NCBI RefSeq assembly: GCF_003013395.1
Contig: NZ_PXZM01000049.1
Span: 1 to 64,000, forward strand
From: Brevibacillus fortis
GTDB lineage: Bacteria; Bacillota; Bacilli; Brevibacillales; Brevibacillaceae
Reading direction: 5' to 3'
Length of the DNA stretch: 64,000 bases
Shown: piece by piece, positions 43,526 through 52,281 of the stretch
How the letters are laid out: every line of letters starts with the position of its first letter
How positions within the stretch are numbered: the stretch's first letter is position 1
Made by a program: the position numbers and the translations under genes
The notes under the pieces: generated by a model
Database searches by the model: none
What the model saw: only the letters and a program-made list of their open reading frames with translations
Told to the model about the DNA's origin: nothing

Positions 43526-44449
43526 ATGTCAAAAAATAATGTAGAGCAAATCCTTTCCATCGCGAAAAATAACGGAATCCTTGTAGACCCAACTACCGTG
43601 AAGGTTAATGAATCCGGCTTGGATTTCCTTGCGATTTTTGCAAGTACAATAGATGGCGTCCCATGGGTATTGCGCCAACCGCGAAGAGACGATGTCATCG
43701 AAACTGCTCGTTACGAGAAAAAGGTGTTAGATCTCGTATCCAGTCAGTTGAGTGTAGAAGTGCCGCATTGGCAGGTTCATACGTCTGAATTCATCGCTTA
43801 TCCGATCCTCGCTGGCACACCGATGGCGACAATCAATATGGAAACAAAGAATTATGATTGGTATCTGAATCCTGAATCTCTCCCTGAACTGTGCATACAA
43901 ACGTGGGCGGAAGCATTGGTGGAATTACACGGTATTCATGATGATCTTGCTCGAGATGCTGGTATCCGAGTCAAGCAGCCTAGCGAAGTACGCGAAAGCC
44001 TTCGAGAAAAGATGAATGAAGTCAAACGCGTCTTTGGAGTTTCTCAAATGCTATGGGATCGTTGGCAAAAATGGCTTGCGGATGACACATTCTGGCCTGC
44101 TCACTCCGCTCTCGTGCATGGTGACCTTCATCCGGGGCATATCCTGGTTGCTGAAAACGGCAAGGTAACGGGGCTCCTGGATTGGACGGAGGCAGAGGTC
44201 GCTGACCCTTCTATTGATTTCACGGTCTTTTACATGCTGTTCGGAGATACGGGCTTGGCTGATTTCATCAATCGGTATGAGAAAGCAGGAGGTCGTGTAT
44301 GGCCGCGTATGCATGAGCATATCGCAGAGATGACATCAGCGTATCCCGTCATTCTCGCCATCTTCGCATTGAAATCAGGCCTGGAAGAGTTCAAGATCAT
44401 GGCACGACAAGCTCTGGGTGTCGACGAAAACGGTAAAGAGATCTCTTAA
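43526..44449 (+). CDS. mph: Macrolide 2'-phosphotransferase
   Basis: Kinase-fold resistance enzyme of 307 aa that phosphorylates the 2' hydroxyl of macrolide desosamine using GTP or ATP. Motifs: WVLRQPRRDD (47-56, nucleotide Lys/Arg region), catalytic loop HGDLHPGHIL (198-207; Asp200 as base) and GLLDWTEAEVADPSIDF (216-232; metal Asp219). The whole pattern follows the Mph family common as intrinsic genes in Bacillaceae and relatives, not aminoglycoside kinases. The subclass cannot be fixed here. Preceded by a leader peptide of the macrolide-arrest type, so inducible expression is likely. A terminator follows. Confidence 0.88.
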   Translation: MSKNNVEQILSIAKNNGILVDPTTVKVNESGLDFLAIFASTIDGVPWVLRQPRRDDVIETARYEKKVLDLVSSQLSVEVPHWQVHTSEFIAYPILAGTPMATINMETKNYDWYLNPESLPELCIQTWAEALVELHGIHDDLARDAGIRVKQPSEVRESLREKMNEVKRVFGVSQMLWDRWQKWLADDTFWPAHSALVHGDLHPGHILVAENGKVTGLLDWTEAEVADPSIDFTVFYMLFGDTGLADFINRYEKAGGRVWPRMHEHIAEMTSAYPVILAIFALKSGLEEFKIMARQALGVDENGKEIS

Positions 44450-44458
44450 TGAATAACC

Positions 44459-44489
44459 AACCACCGTCCCAGATTGGAGGCGGTGGTTT
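44459..44489 (+). terminator. Terminator of the macrolide phosphotransferase gene
   Basis: AACCACCG-N14-CGGTGGTTT forms an eight-pair stem with short T-run just after the stop codon. Confidence 0.75.
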
Positions 44490-44594
44490 CTCTACGTAAA
44501 TAGCTATATTGAGCCATTACTGTCTTGGAAATAAGGTGTTACAATAAATCGGCTAATTTGGACTAAACTTATAAAAATAGATGGAGTGAATATG

Positions 44595-44912
44595 ATGAAG
44601 CGAGGACCTCTTCTTGGCATTTTTGCTGTGGTCGTAGTAGCAGGCGTGCTTTCCATTCCTATGGAGGTGGGCCCTGCTCCCGATACACGCTTGATCCTGG
44701 AGCATACGAACAAGACTTACATCTCACCCCCCTGTTATGAGCAAGCAAACAAAACAAACAATCTAGCCGAAGCTGATATACAAAAAGCGCAGGAATTGAA
44801 TTATCAGCCAGAATCCAGCTGCACGGCTAATTCACTCGCACCCGTCAAACAACCGATTGCTTCCATACTCGCCCAAAATCTTGGAATCAAACAAAGCCAA
44901 TGGGATTGGTAA
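44595..44912 (+). CDS. Hypothetical short membrane-anchored or secreted protein
   Basis: Protein of 105 aa with an N-terminal hydrophobic segment (LLGIFAVVVVAGVLSI, about 5-20) that acts as signal or anchor, then a polar domain with two Cys (ISPPCYEQ and ESSCTAN) that could form a disulphide outside the cell. No family is recognised. GGAG lies eight bases before this ATG and five before an ATG one codon earlier. It may be co-transcribed with the PepSY gene 115 bases downstream. Confidence 0.6.
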   Translation: MKRGPLLGIFAVVVVAGVLSIPMEVGPAPDTRLILEHTNKTYISPPCYEQANKTNNLAEADIQKAQELNYQPESSCTANSLAPVKQPIASILAQNLGIKQSQWDW

Positions 44913-45027
44913 GTGCACTACGTTCTGGTTCACGAATTGTTCAAGGATAATAGCTCATGTGAGCCATCTCCTTTTATCAACAAAGTTTATATAATCATCA
45001 AGAACGTCATCGAGAGGGGTATCCTGC

Positions 45028-45537
45028 ATGCTATTTAAGAAGTGGAACCGTAACTTCCACCGCTACATCGGACTCATTGTTAGTGTTTTCTTACTGATGT
45101 GGGCCATTACTGGTTTTCTCCTGTTAAATGTTCCTTGGTATCAGGAAAAAGCCACAGACTTGAAAACCACCATGATCGAGGTACCTGCAAAACCAGAAGA
45201 GCTAACCATTGCCTACGTGGGGGAAAAGTTAGTAGAAACTGGTGAGTATTCTTGGGGTGAAATCAGATCGATTGCAAAATCAGGTGACTCTTTCAAGGTT
45301 TACGTCAGCAGAGAACCTATTCTGCGGCTGACCGTTTCTTCCGAAGGGCATATCACAGCCTTGAAACAAGATCCCATTTTAGATTTCTTCTACGGATTGC
45401 ATGTGGGTGAATGGGAAGACCTTAACTATGTGACTGTGTTAGAAATTATCTCTATCTTAACTGCTTTTCTTGTCATCTCCGGGCTCATTTACTTCCTGCC
45501 CAAACGCTGGTTTAAGAAACGTGAAACGAAAATATAA
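45028..45537 (+). CDS. PepSY-domain membrane protein
   Basis: Membrane protein of 169 aa: a first helix (about 13-34, RYIGLIVSVFLLMWAITGFLLL) with an adjacent His, an extracellular PepSY-like region (about 55-115) and a C-terminal helix (about 135-157). The start NRNFHRYIGL is typical of PepSY-associated transmembrane proteins, some of which are linked to iron or heme handling. GAGAGGGG precedes the ATG by nine bases. A bidirectional terminator separates it from the convergent DUF420 gene. Confidence 0.8.
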   Translation: MLFKKWNRNFHRYIGLIVSVFLLMWAITGFLLLNVPWYQEKATDLKTTMIEVPAKPEELTIAYVGEKLVETGEYSWGEIRSIAKSGDSFKVYVSREPILRLTVSSEGHITALKQDPILDFFYGLHVGEWEDLNYVTVLEIISILTAFLVISGLIYFLPKRWFKKRETKI

Positions 45538-45550
45538 AGGCTTCGGCCAT

Positions 45551-45591
45551 AAAAAAAGAGCGTTAGCTATAGCAGCTAATGCTCTTTTTTT
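45551..45591. terminator. Bidirectional terminator between PepSY and DUF420 genes
   Basis: AAAAAAAGAGCgTTAGCT-atagc-AGCTAAtGCTCTTTTTTT has T-runs on both strands between convergent genes. Confidence 0.9.
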
Positions 45592-45593
45592 GA

Positions 45594-46118
45594 TTAATAG
45601 TACGGAGAAATCATGATGTAAACAATGACACCCGTCGCACTGACATACAACCACATCGGCATCGTCCAGCGGGCGATTTTTTTATGTTTTTCCACTTTCA
45701 TGTTGAGTCCACGTGCAGTCGTAATCAGCGCAAATGGAACGATAAGCGCCGACAACAGGATATGCGTAATCAGGATGAAGTAATAGATCGGCCGCAGAAT
45801 TCCCTCTCCTCCGTAGGAAGTGCTAGGTGCCATTCCGTGGTAAATCACATAGGAAACCAAGAAGAGAGCTGTTGTGGAGAAGGCTGCAAAAATATATCCT
45901 CGATGCATCTTCATGTTTTTGAACTTCACGATGGAAACAAGTGCGGCAATCAGAAATACAAAGGTAAAACTGTTCATGACCGCATTAAAAAACGGCAGAA
46001 ACGTAAGGTCGAGATGGCTGAAATCATTGTTCTTCGGCATGAAGTACAAGATGGCGATGAGCGTGTTAATCGCTATGGTGAGGATAACGATAATCGGCGT
46101 ATAGTTGCGTTGTTTCAT
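45594..46118 (-). CDS. DUF420 membrane protein (YozB/CtaM-like)
   Basis: Membrane protein of 174 aa with about five helices. The His-containing segments KMHRGYIFAAFSTTALFLVSY, VIYHGMAP and THILLSALIVPFAL are the signature of DUF420. In staphylococci a member (CtaM) is needed for a heme-copper oxidase, so a role in cytochrome oxidase assembly is plausible. AAAGGAG precedes the ATG. No other respiratory gene is adjacent. Confidence 0.83.
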   Translation of the reverse strand: MKQRNYTPIIVILTIAINTLIAILYFMPKNNDFSHLDLTFLPFFNAVMNSFTFVFLIAALVSIVKFKNMKMHRGYIFAAFSTTALFLVSYVIYHGMAPSTSYGGEGILRPIYYFILITHILLSALIVPFALITTARGLNMKVEKHKKIARWTMPMWLYVSATGVIVYIMISPYY

Positions 46119-46271
46119 TCTTATGCTCCTTTTTTCTCAGATCATGAATGCGTGTCCCGCTTTAGTCTACCCATTGACTAGCCCGGACATTGGCTGTTAA
46201 ATGCGGTTAGCCAGTCCAGTCCTCCTAATGATAAACGAAGTATGTATGCCGTACAAAGGCGAATTGATGAA

Positions 46272-46305
46272 CAAAAAAGAGACCAACAAATGTTGGTCCC
46301 TTTCG
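46272..46305 (-). terminator. Terminator of the amino acid permease gene
   Basis: On the minus strand GGACCAACA-tt-TGTTGGTCTC followed by six T. A very similar hairpin occurs after the TetR gene at 52241-52267. Confidence 0.85.
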
Positions 46306-46308
46306 TTA

Positions 46309-47685
46309 TTACTTGTTTGATTGCTCGTCCAGTGGAACTGCCTTGTTAACTCCTAGTGCAAAGAAGCTGATGACTACAATTGCCAAGAAGACAATCCCGG
46401 CAATCAGGGAGACGCGTGTCTCATCATTGATCCACATACCAATGAGTACCATGATGAGGAAAGCAATGGTCAAATAGTTGCTCACTGGGGCAAAAGGCAT
46501 TTTGAATGGATGCTTGTCCATTTCAGCACCCTTTGCTTTTCGGAATCTGATTTGACTGATCAAAATGACAAACCACGGTACCATACCAGGCAGCACACTC
46601 GCACTGTACACATACACGAAGAGATTTTCTGGGGCGATATAGCTTAAGATAACCCCAATGCCCAGACCGATCAGAACACCAATCGTACCTAACAACGGCA
46701 CACCATTCGAAGACAGCTTCGTAAAAACTTTCGGGGCTTGGCCATTTACGCCTAAGGTATACAGCATACGCCCTGCACTATAAATCCCGCTATTACAGCC
46801 AGACATAGCAGCAGTAATCACGACAAAGTTAATGATACCTGCAGCTGCGGTAATACCAATTTTCGCAAAAGTAGCAACGAACGGACTGCCGATTGCCTGC
46901 AATTGATCCCAAGGGTAAACGGTTACAATAACAAAGATCGCACCAATATAGAAAATCAAAATGCGCCAAATGATGCTTTGGATCGCACTCGTTAATGTTT
47001 TTTTCGGGTCTTTTGCTTCCCCTGCTGTAATCCCGATGAGCTCGACACCTTGATACGCCCCAATCACCAAGGAAAGAGCAAAGAAAAAGCCTGTCCAACC
47101 GCCCGTAAAGAATCCGCCATTCGCCCACAGATTCGATAATCCGATTGCGTTTCCACCATTTCCAATACCAAAGAAAATCAATCCAAACCCTGCAATAATC
47201 ATCAAAACGATCGTTACAATCTTGATCATGGCGAACCAAAACTCAAATTCACCAAATGATTTTACCGAGACCAAGTTGGCTGCACCGAGAATCACCATGG
47301 CAATAATGCCTGGAATCCAAGGCGGTAAATCCGGGAACCAATACTGCATATACTGCCCGACGGCGATGATCTCTGCCATCCCGACAATAACCCACTGGAA
47401 CCAGTTACTCCAAGCCGTCATATAACCTGCTAACGGATGGATATACTTATGCCCAAAGGTCGCGAATGAACCCGTACTCGGTTCCATATACAGCATTTCA
47501 CCCATTGCACGCATGATGAAAAAAATAAAGATTCCTACAATTGCATAAGCTAGCATGACGGATGGTCCTGTCCATTTGATCGTGCTGGCCGACCCCATAA
47601 ATAGCCCAACACCAATCGTACCGCCCAAAGCAATCATCTGTATATGACGCGCTTCCAGACCCCTCTTCAATTCCTTGCTTTCCAC
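46309..47685 (-). CDS. Amino acid permease (APC superfamily)
   Basis: Transporter of 458 aa with 12 helices. The N-terminus [25 protein letters not shown] (helix 1 with broken GGTIG motif) and [26 protein letters not shown] place it in the amino acid transporter family with AnsP, GabP and ProY-like permeases. The substrate is not decided by sequence. The start is GTG with GAGGGAG upstream. A promoter TTTACA-18-TATAAT lies about 160 bases upstream. Confidence 0.88.
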   Translation of the reverse strand: MESKELKRGLEARHIQMIALGGTIGVGLFMGSASTIKWTGPSVMLAYAIVGIFIFFIMRAMGEMLYMEPSTGSFATFGHKYIHPLAGYMTAWSNWFQWVIVGMAEIIAVGQYMQYWFPDLPPWIPGIIAMVILGAANLVSVKSFGEFEFWFAMIKIVTIVLMIIAGFGLIFFGIGNGGNAIGLSNLWANGGFFTGGWTGFFFALSLVIGAYQGVELIGITAGEAKDPKKTLTSAIQSIIWRILIFYIGAIFVIVTVYPWDQLQAIGSPFVATFAKIGITAAAGIINFVVITAAMSGCNSGIYSAGRMLYTLGVNGQAPKVFTKLSSNGVPLLGTIGVLIGLGIGVILSYIAPENLFVYVYSASVLPGMVPWFVILISQIRFRKAKGAEMDKHPFKMPFAPVSNYLTIAFLIMVLIGMWINDETRVSLIAGIVFLAIVVISFFALGVNKAVPLDEQSNK

Positions 47686-47945
47686 GTAAGCTCCCTCTTC
47701 CTCTCTGCTGTTGGCGGTATTTTAGGAAAGCTATCATAGAAAGCATTCCTAATCGTTAGTAAGATTATTCCTTTTTCTCACGTTGTGCTTCACTTCCGAA
47801 TTGTTTGTTTATTTGTAAAATAAATTTCAATAACGTTAATTATTATATTCACTCTATAAACAGTTTGTAAATCAATATATTCAAGAAAAATATAACCAAA
47901 TATATATTACTGAAAAAACATTTTCTTCCCACTGGGTTACATGTA
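47686..47945. other. AT-rich intergenic region upstream of the permease gene
   Basis: About 260 AT-rich bases. The minus strand has TTTACA (47866-47871), 18-base spacer, TATAAT (47842-47847), which should start the permease mRNA with a leader of about 150 bases. I find no T-box, riboswitch or conserved operator in that leader. Confidence 0.5.
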
Positions 47946-47999
47946 GCAAAAGCACAACAATCGCCGAGATCTCTCTCGATCGGTTGTCGTGCTTTTTGC
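47946..47999 (-). terminator. Terminator of the LLM/esterase operon
   Basis: On the minus strand AGCACGACAACCGATCG and CGATTGTTGTGCT form a long stem over a short loop ending in TTTTGCT, just after the esterase stop. Confidence 0.8.
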
Positions 48000-48007
48000 C
48001 TCATCTA

Positions 48008-48949
48008 TTATTTAGGATTAAGCGCTCTCGCCATCGCATCCACATAGCTTTGGCTGGCGCGCTGACTCACTTCCGCTTCGGGGACAAACACTTCAAAGCA
48101 GTGGTAGCAGCCGGGATACAGATGAAACTCTACGTCTACGCCCGCTTGTGCAAGGCGCGTCACATATTCGATCGTCTCATCTCGGAACAAATCGAGCTGA
48201 CCTACGCACGTATAAGTCGGCGGCAGTCCCGCCAAGCTTTCGGCTCTCGATGGCGCCGCATATGCAGATACCTGACTGTCGTCGGTACCTTCGCCTAGGT
48301 ACATGCTCCATGCAGTCAAATTGTTTGTCCGGTTCCATGTTGCATTTTCAGCCTGGATTTCATGGCTCGACGCCGTACGATTACGGTTGTCGAGCATTGG
48401 ATACAGCGGCATTTGGAAGATAAGGGCTGGTCCACCTTTGTCGCGAGCCATTAAAGCAAGTGCTGCGGTCAGCCCCCCTCCCCCGCTAGCACCGGCAATC
48501 GCAACCCGATCCAGATCGATGCCTAGTGACTCGGCTTCGTCTGTCATCCACGTTAAACCGGCGTAACAGTCATGGATGGCTGCTGGATAGGGGTGCTCGG
48601 GAGCCAGTCGATAATCAACCGATACGACGACACAATGAGCCGCTTGCACGAAGCGTTCGCATAGAGCGTCATCCATATCAGGGTGCCCCAGCACATAGCC
48701 TCCCCCGTGAATCCACAGCATAGCCGGAAGCTTACTGCCTGTTCGCTGGACGGGCTCGTATATTTTCGCTAGCATCTCTCCTGCTGCGCCTTGAATCATT
48801 CGACTTGTTGTGCGCACATGCTCTGACTTCTCAATAGGCGGATTTTTCAACATGGCCCTACTCGACTCCAAATCTTCTTCCAGTTGAAAACCTGGGAATT
48901 GCGCTAATGTTTGTCTTAATTCTGGCAGTACTCGACTATTAAAATCCAT
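48008..48949 (-). CDS. Alpha/beta hydrolase (hormone-sensitive-lipase family esterase)
   Basis: Esterase of 313 aa of the HSL/Aes group. The oxyanion motif HGGGYVLG (about 79-86), nucleophile elbow GASGGG (about 153-158) and C-terminal catalytic Asp (FRDETIEY) and His (YPGCYHCFE) are all present. It would hydrolyse short acyl esters. It begins 13 bases after the LLM oxidoreductase gene, so it is the last gene of the TetR-controlled MFS-LLM-esterase cluster. Confidence 0.88.
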   Translation of the reverse strand: MDFNSRVLPELRQTLAQFPGFQLEEDLESSRAMLKNPPIEKSEHVRTTSRMIQGAAGEMLAKIYEPVQRTGSKLPAMLWIHGGGYVLGHPDMDDALCERFVQAAHCVVVSVDYRLAPEHPYPAAIHDCYAGLTWMTDEAESLGIDLDRVAIAGASGGGGLTAALALMARDKGGPALIFQMPLYPMLDNRNRTASSHEIQAENATWNRTNNLTAWSMYLGEGTDDSQVSAYAAPSRAESLAGLPPTYTCVGQLDLFRDETIEYVTRLAQAGVDVEFHLYPGCYHCFEVFVPEAEVSQRASQSYVDAMARALNPK

Positions 48950-48962
48950 GTGAATCCCTCCA

Positions 48963-50033
48963 TTAAGCGAATGTTGATTCTTGCTGCGTCTCTGCTTCCC
49001 ACTTGGTTATTTCCGCTCGCACCCGAGGCGCTACCTCTGTTCCTAGCAGTTCAATGGCTCTCATAACCTGATCATGCGGCATCGTGGATATCGGCACATA
49101 CATCATAAAGCGTGTCATGCCTACATTTTTGCGAAGGTGGATGATCTTTTGGGCCACCGTCTCCGGATCACCCACATACAGTGCCCCTTCAAAGCTGCGT
49201 GCGGCATCGAAGCTAGCACGGTTATAATGCGCCCAGCCCCGCTCTCTTCCGATTTTATTCATTCCTGCTTGGGTAGAAGGAAAGAATGTGTCTGCCGCCC
49301 GTTCCGTATCTTCTGCAACAAATCCAAGTGAATGTGACCCAACCGTTAATCGCGATACGTCATGACCAGCGTGCAAGGCCACCTTCTTGTAAAGCTGCAC
49401 AAGTGGTGCAAACTGCCGCGGACTTCCACCAATGATCGCCAGCATCAGTGGCAATCCCAGCAAACCTGTACGAACAACAGACTCCTGATTGCCTCCGCTG
49501 CCAATCCATATGGGTAAAGGATTCTGAACGGGTCGTGGATACACGCCCAAATTCTGAATAGCTGGCCGATGACCGCCCCTCCAGGTTACTTTTTCAGACG
49601 CCTGTATTTTCAGGAGTAGTTCCAAATGTTCATCAAACAGCTCATCATAGTCATTCAAGTCATAGCCGAACAACGGAAAAGATTCGATAAAGGAACCCCG
49701 TCCCGCCATAATCTCTGCCCGTCCATTTGAAATACCATCGAGTGTGGCAAAATCCTGAAAAACACGCACTGGATCAGCCGAAGAAAGCACCGTCACTGCA
49801 CTGGTCAGCCGAATCCTTTTTGTCAGAGGCGCAGCCGCAGACAGCACCATTGCTGGAGAAGAAGCTGCATAATCCTTGCGATGATGTTCACCGATGCCAA
49901 ATACATCAAGCCCAACCTGATCAGCGAGGACGATTTCCTCGACAACTTCACGCAATCGCTGTGCGTGGCTCATCACTTCACCTGTCTGAACATCCGGCGT
50001 CGTTTCCACAAACGAAGTAATACCTATCTCCAC
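48963..50033 (-). CDS. LLM-class flavin-dependent oxidoreductase
   Basis: Luciferase-like monooxygenase of 356 aa using FMN or F420-type flavin. Typical regions are the N-terminal DVFGIGEHHRKDYAASSPA, RIRLTSAVTVLSSADPVRVF, GRAEIMAGRGSFIESFPLFG and NPLPIWIGSGGNQESV. The start is GTG with AAAGGAGAG upstream. It lies 125 bases after the MFS gene, with a small esterase gene directly downstream. The likely function is oxidation of a xenobiotic; the substrate is unknown. Confidence 0.87.
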   Translation of the reverse strand: MEIGITSFVETTPDVQTGEVMSHAQRLREVVEEIVLADQVGLDVFGIGEHHRKDYAASSPAMVLSAAAPLTKRIRLTSAVTVLSSADPVRVFQDFATLDGISNGRAEIMAGRGSFIESFPLFGYDLNDYDELFDEHLELLLKIQASEKVTWRGGHRPAIQNLGVYPRPVQNPLPIWIGSGGNQESVVRTGLLGLPLMLAIIGGSPRQFAPLVQLYKKVALHAGHDVSRLTVGSHSLGFVAEDTERAADTFFPSTQAGMNKIGRERGWAHYNRASFDAARSFEGALYVGDPETVAQKIIHLRKNVGMTRFMMYVPISTMPHDQVMRAIELLGTEVAPRVRAEITKWEAETQQESTFA

Positions 50034-50157
50034 AGATCATCTCTCCTTTTGTAAAACTTGTATCAGTCAACAGCTCTGAAAGCAGAATAGTTCAATGTCA
50101 TATATCTTTATTTAGAACTATTAGCACAGCCCTACTCAAGCTAGATACTCAGCAGCT

Positions 50158-51396
50158 CTATTTTCTTGTAATTGCCGAAACGCGTCTGGTCACAGCCCAA
50201 TACACCAGAGCCAATGCACTGACAGAGGCTCCGAGCAAGCTTACTCCCTCCCACCCAAAATGCGCATATGTATAGGTCGAAGCAATGGAGCCAACAGAAG
50301 AGCCGATGGAATAGAAAACCATATACCCTGCCGTGAGCCGACTCCGCGCCTCTGCACCCAAGGTGAAGATCATACTTTGATTCGTAACATGCACCGCCTG
50401 TACGGCTAAATCAAGCAAAACTATACCTATAGCCAAGGCAAATAACGACTGTTCTATATAGCTGATTAGCAGCCACGATAGTAGCAATAGACTCAAGGCG
50501 AAGCCCGTCGTTCTCTGTCCATAGCCTCGGTCTGCAAGCTTCCCTGCCCTTGCTGCAGCCAAAGCTCCGGCAACTCCTACGAGACCAAATGCCCCGATTA
50601 CCGTGTGCGACAGATATAATGGCGGCGCACTCAAAGGCAGTACTAATGGCGTCCACAAAATGCTAAAAGCAGCAAAAATCAGCATAGCCAGAACAGAGCG
50701 AATACGTAATAGCCGTTCTTGTGCGAACAACATCAGCACCGACCGAAGCAACTGGAGATAGGATAGTGCCTTTACCTCACGCTCCATATTTGGCAATACC
50801 CGAAATAGTACACAAACCAGCAAAAAGAGGAATGCAGCAGAGACCAGATATACGGAACGCCAACCCGCAAGATCTGTTAATATCCCTGCAATAGTGCGTG
50901 CTAGAAGTATGCCAATGACGATTCCACTTGTTACTACTCCCACCACTCGCCCTCGCTCAGCAGGAGCAGCCATGGTCGCCGCGAATGCAACGATCGTCTG
51001 CGTCACAACCGCAAGCAAGCCCACCGCAGCTATCCCCGCGAATAATACCGTACTGGTGGAGGCAGTCCCTACGATAACCAGAGCTATCACAGATAAAAAC
51101 ATCTGACCGATAATCAATCGCCGTTGGTTCAATAAATCACCAAGCGGCACAAGCAACAACAGTCCTGCTGCATAAAAGATTTGAGTAAGGGTAATGAGAA
51201 TCCCAATGATGGAATAGTCAATTCCGAACTCATCCGACAAATGATCAAGTAGCGGTTGCGCGAAGTAGATATTCGCAACTGACATCCCGCAAGCAACCGC
51301 AAACAATAGTGTTACATAGCGAGGCATGGGAGAGCCTTGCACTGAATCCGCCTTCCTATCGGCTTTAGCCGCTACTTTTTCGATAACCTCCTCCAT
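50158..51396 (-). CDS. MFS transporter (YnfM-type drug exporter)
   Basis: Twelve-helix MFS protein of 412 aa. The segments MPRYVTLLFAVACGMSVANIYFAQPLLD and LVPLGDLLNQRRLIIGQ (loop 2-3 signature) are typical of the YnfM/arabinose-efflux-like branch. The ATG follows AAGGTGA by six bases. The promoter TTGACA-18-TATATT upstream is covered by the palindrome TACCGATCGGTA, matching that at the divergent tetR-type gene, so expression is probably induced by the TetR ligand. Confidence 0.87.
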   Translation of the reverse strand: MEEVIEKVAAKADRKADSVQGSPMPRYVTLLFAVACGMSVANIYFAQPLLDHLSDEFGIDYSIIGILITLTQIFYAAGLLLLVPLGDLLNQRRLIIGQMFLSVIALVIVGTASTSTVLFAGIAAVGLLAVVTQTIVAFAATMAAPAERGRVVGVVTSGIVIGILLARTIAGILTDLAGWRSVYLVSAAFLFLLVCVLFRVLPNMEREVKALSYLQLLRSVLMLFAQERLLRIRSVLAMLIFAAFSILWTPLVLPLSAPPLYLSHTVIGAFGLVGVAGALAAARAGKLADRGYGQRTTGFALSLLLLSWLLISYIEQSLFALAIGIVLLDLAVQAVHVTNQSMIFTLGAEARSRLTAGYMVFYSIGSSVGSIASTYTYAHFGWEGVSLLGASVSALALVYWAVTRRVSAITRK

Positions 51397-51444
51397 CTGT
51401 CTTCACCTTACCTCCATTCCGTTTACGTCTGGAGCAAAATAAAA

Positions 51445-51456
51445 TACCGATCGGTA
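51445..51456. promoter_or_regulatory. TetR-type operator at the MFS promoter
   Basis: TACCGATCGGTA is a perfect 12-base palindrome, about 20 bases downstream of the MFS -10 region (TTGACA at 51498-51503, TATATT at 51474-51479, both minus strand). Confidence 0.8.
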
Positions 51457-51540
51457 CGTTATGATGCCCAGTAAATATATCCCACCTTTTCTTTTTCTGT
51501 CAACAACATTCTTTTCTTGTATGAATAAACCAGCCCAAAA

Positions 51541-51587
51541 TTGACAAGACAAATGAAAAACAATAAAATATAAAATACCGTTCAGTA
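51541..51587 (+). promoter_or_regulatory. tetR promoter with second operator
   Basis: TTGACA (51541-51546), exactly 17 bases, TAAAAT (51564-51569), then TACCGTTCAGTA (51576-51587), a near copy of the operator at 51445. The repressor would thus control both its own gene and the divergent cluster. Confidence 0.8.
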
Positions 51588-51646
51588 CAAAAAAACTATT
51601 AGCAGTTACGTAGATTCGAATACATGAGTAATGAGAGGAACTCTTT

Positions 51647-52228
51647 ATGGCAAGAACACGCGAATTTGACGAAGAAAAAGTACTAGAGGCAGCTATGCAG
51701 CTCTTTTGGGAGAAGGGGTATGAAGCTACCTCATTGAGTGATTTAACTACCAGAATGGGTATCCAACGTCCAAGTATTTACTCAACCTTTGGAGACAAAA
51801 AAGAATTGTTCGAAGCCGCACTACGCAGATACACGATGTCTCGTGCTTCCGAGGTACGAACGAAGCTTCAAAACAATCCATCTGTTAAAGAGGCATTTCG
51901 CCATTTTTTTAACGAGGTGATCGATGAGGAATATACGGAAAGTCTCAGCCGAGGATGCTTTTGCATTAATACCATGGTTGAGCTAGCCCCTCATGATGAG
52001 AAATTTGAAATTCTGACAAGGGAACACCAAATGTACCTCTCTGTCATTTTTCAAGAAACGATCGAGAGAGGTATCCAATCAGGCGAACTCGATTCGAGTA
52101 TAGACGCGAAAGCTATCGCACAGGCGCTTATCGTATCGTTAATTGGTCTGACCGTAATCATGAAATCACGTCCAACACGATCATTTGTTGATAATTCGAT
52201 TGAAGTTATGCTTACTTTGCTCAGGTGA
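51647..52228 (+). CDS. TetR/AcrR-family repressor
   Basis: Repressor of 193 aa. The N-terminal helix-turn-helix (about 8-55: LEAAMQLFWEKGYEATSLSD, IQRPSIYSTFGDKKELFE) belongs to the AcrR type, and the C-terminal part is a helical ligand-binding domain with a Cys pair in SRGCFCIN often seen in this subgroup. AGAGGAA precedes the ATG by seven bases. Divergent from the MFS-LLM-esterase cluster; two copies of TACCG-NN-CRGTA-like sites lie between. A terminator hairpin follows. Confidence 0.88.
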   Translation: MARTREFDEEKVLEAAMQLFWEKGYEATSLSDLTTRMGIQRPSIYSTFGDKKELFEAALRRYTMSRASEVRTKLQNNPSVKEAFRHFFNEVIDEEYTESLSRGCFCINTMVELAPHDEKFEILTREHQMYLSVIFQETIERGIQSGELDSSIDAKAIAQALIVSLIGLTVIMKSRPTRSFVDNSIEVMLTLLR

Positions 52229-52240
52229 ACTGGAATGAAA

Positions 52241-52267
52241 AAAGACCAACGTCTGTTGGTCTTCTTT
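52241..52267. terminator. Bidirectional terminator between TetR gene and chemoreceptor gene
   Basis: AAAGACCAAC-gtct-GTTGGTCTTCTTT lies between two convergent genes and can work on either strand. Confidence 0.8.
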
Positions 52268-52281
52268 ACCCATCACTAAAA

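Noticed and set aside
47686-47945. Possible T-box or amino-acid riboswitch before the permease gene
   Set aside because: The conserved T-box sequence and a leader terminator are both absent; only a promoter is evident.
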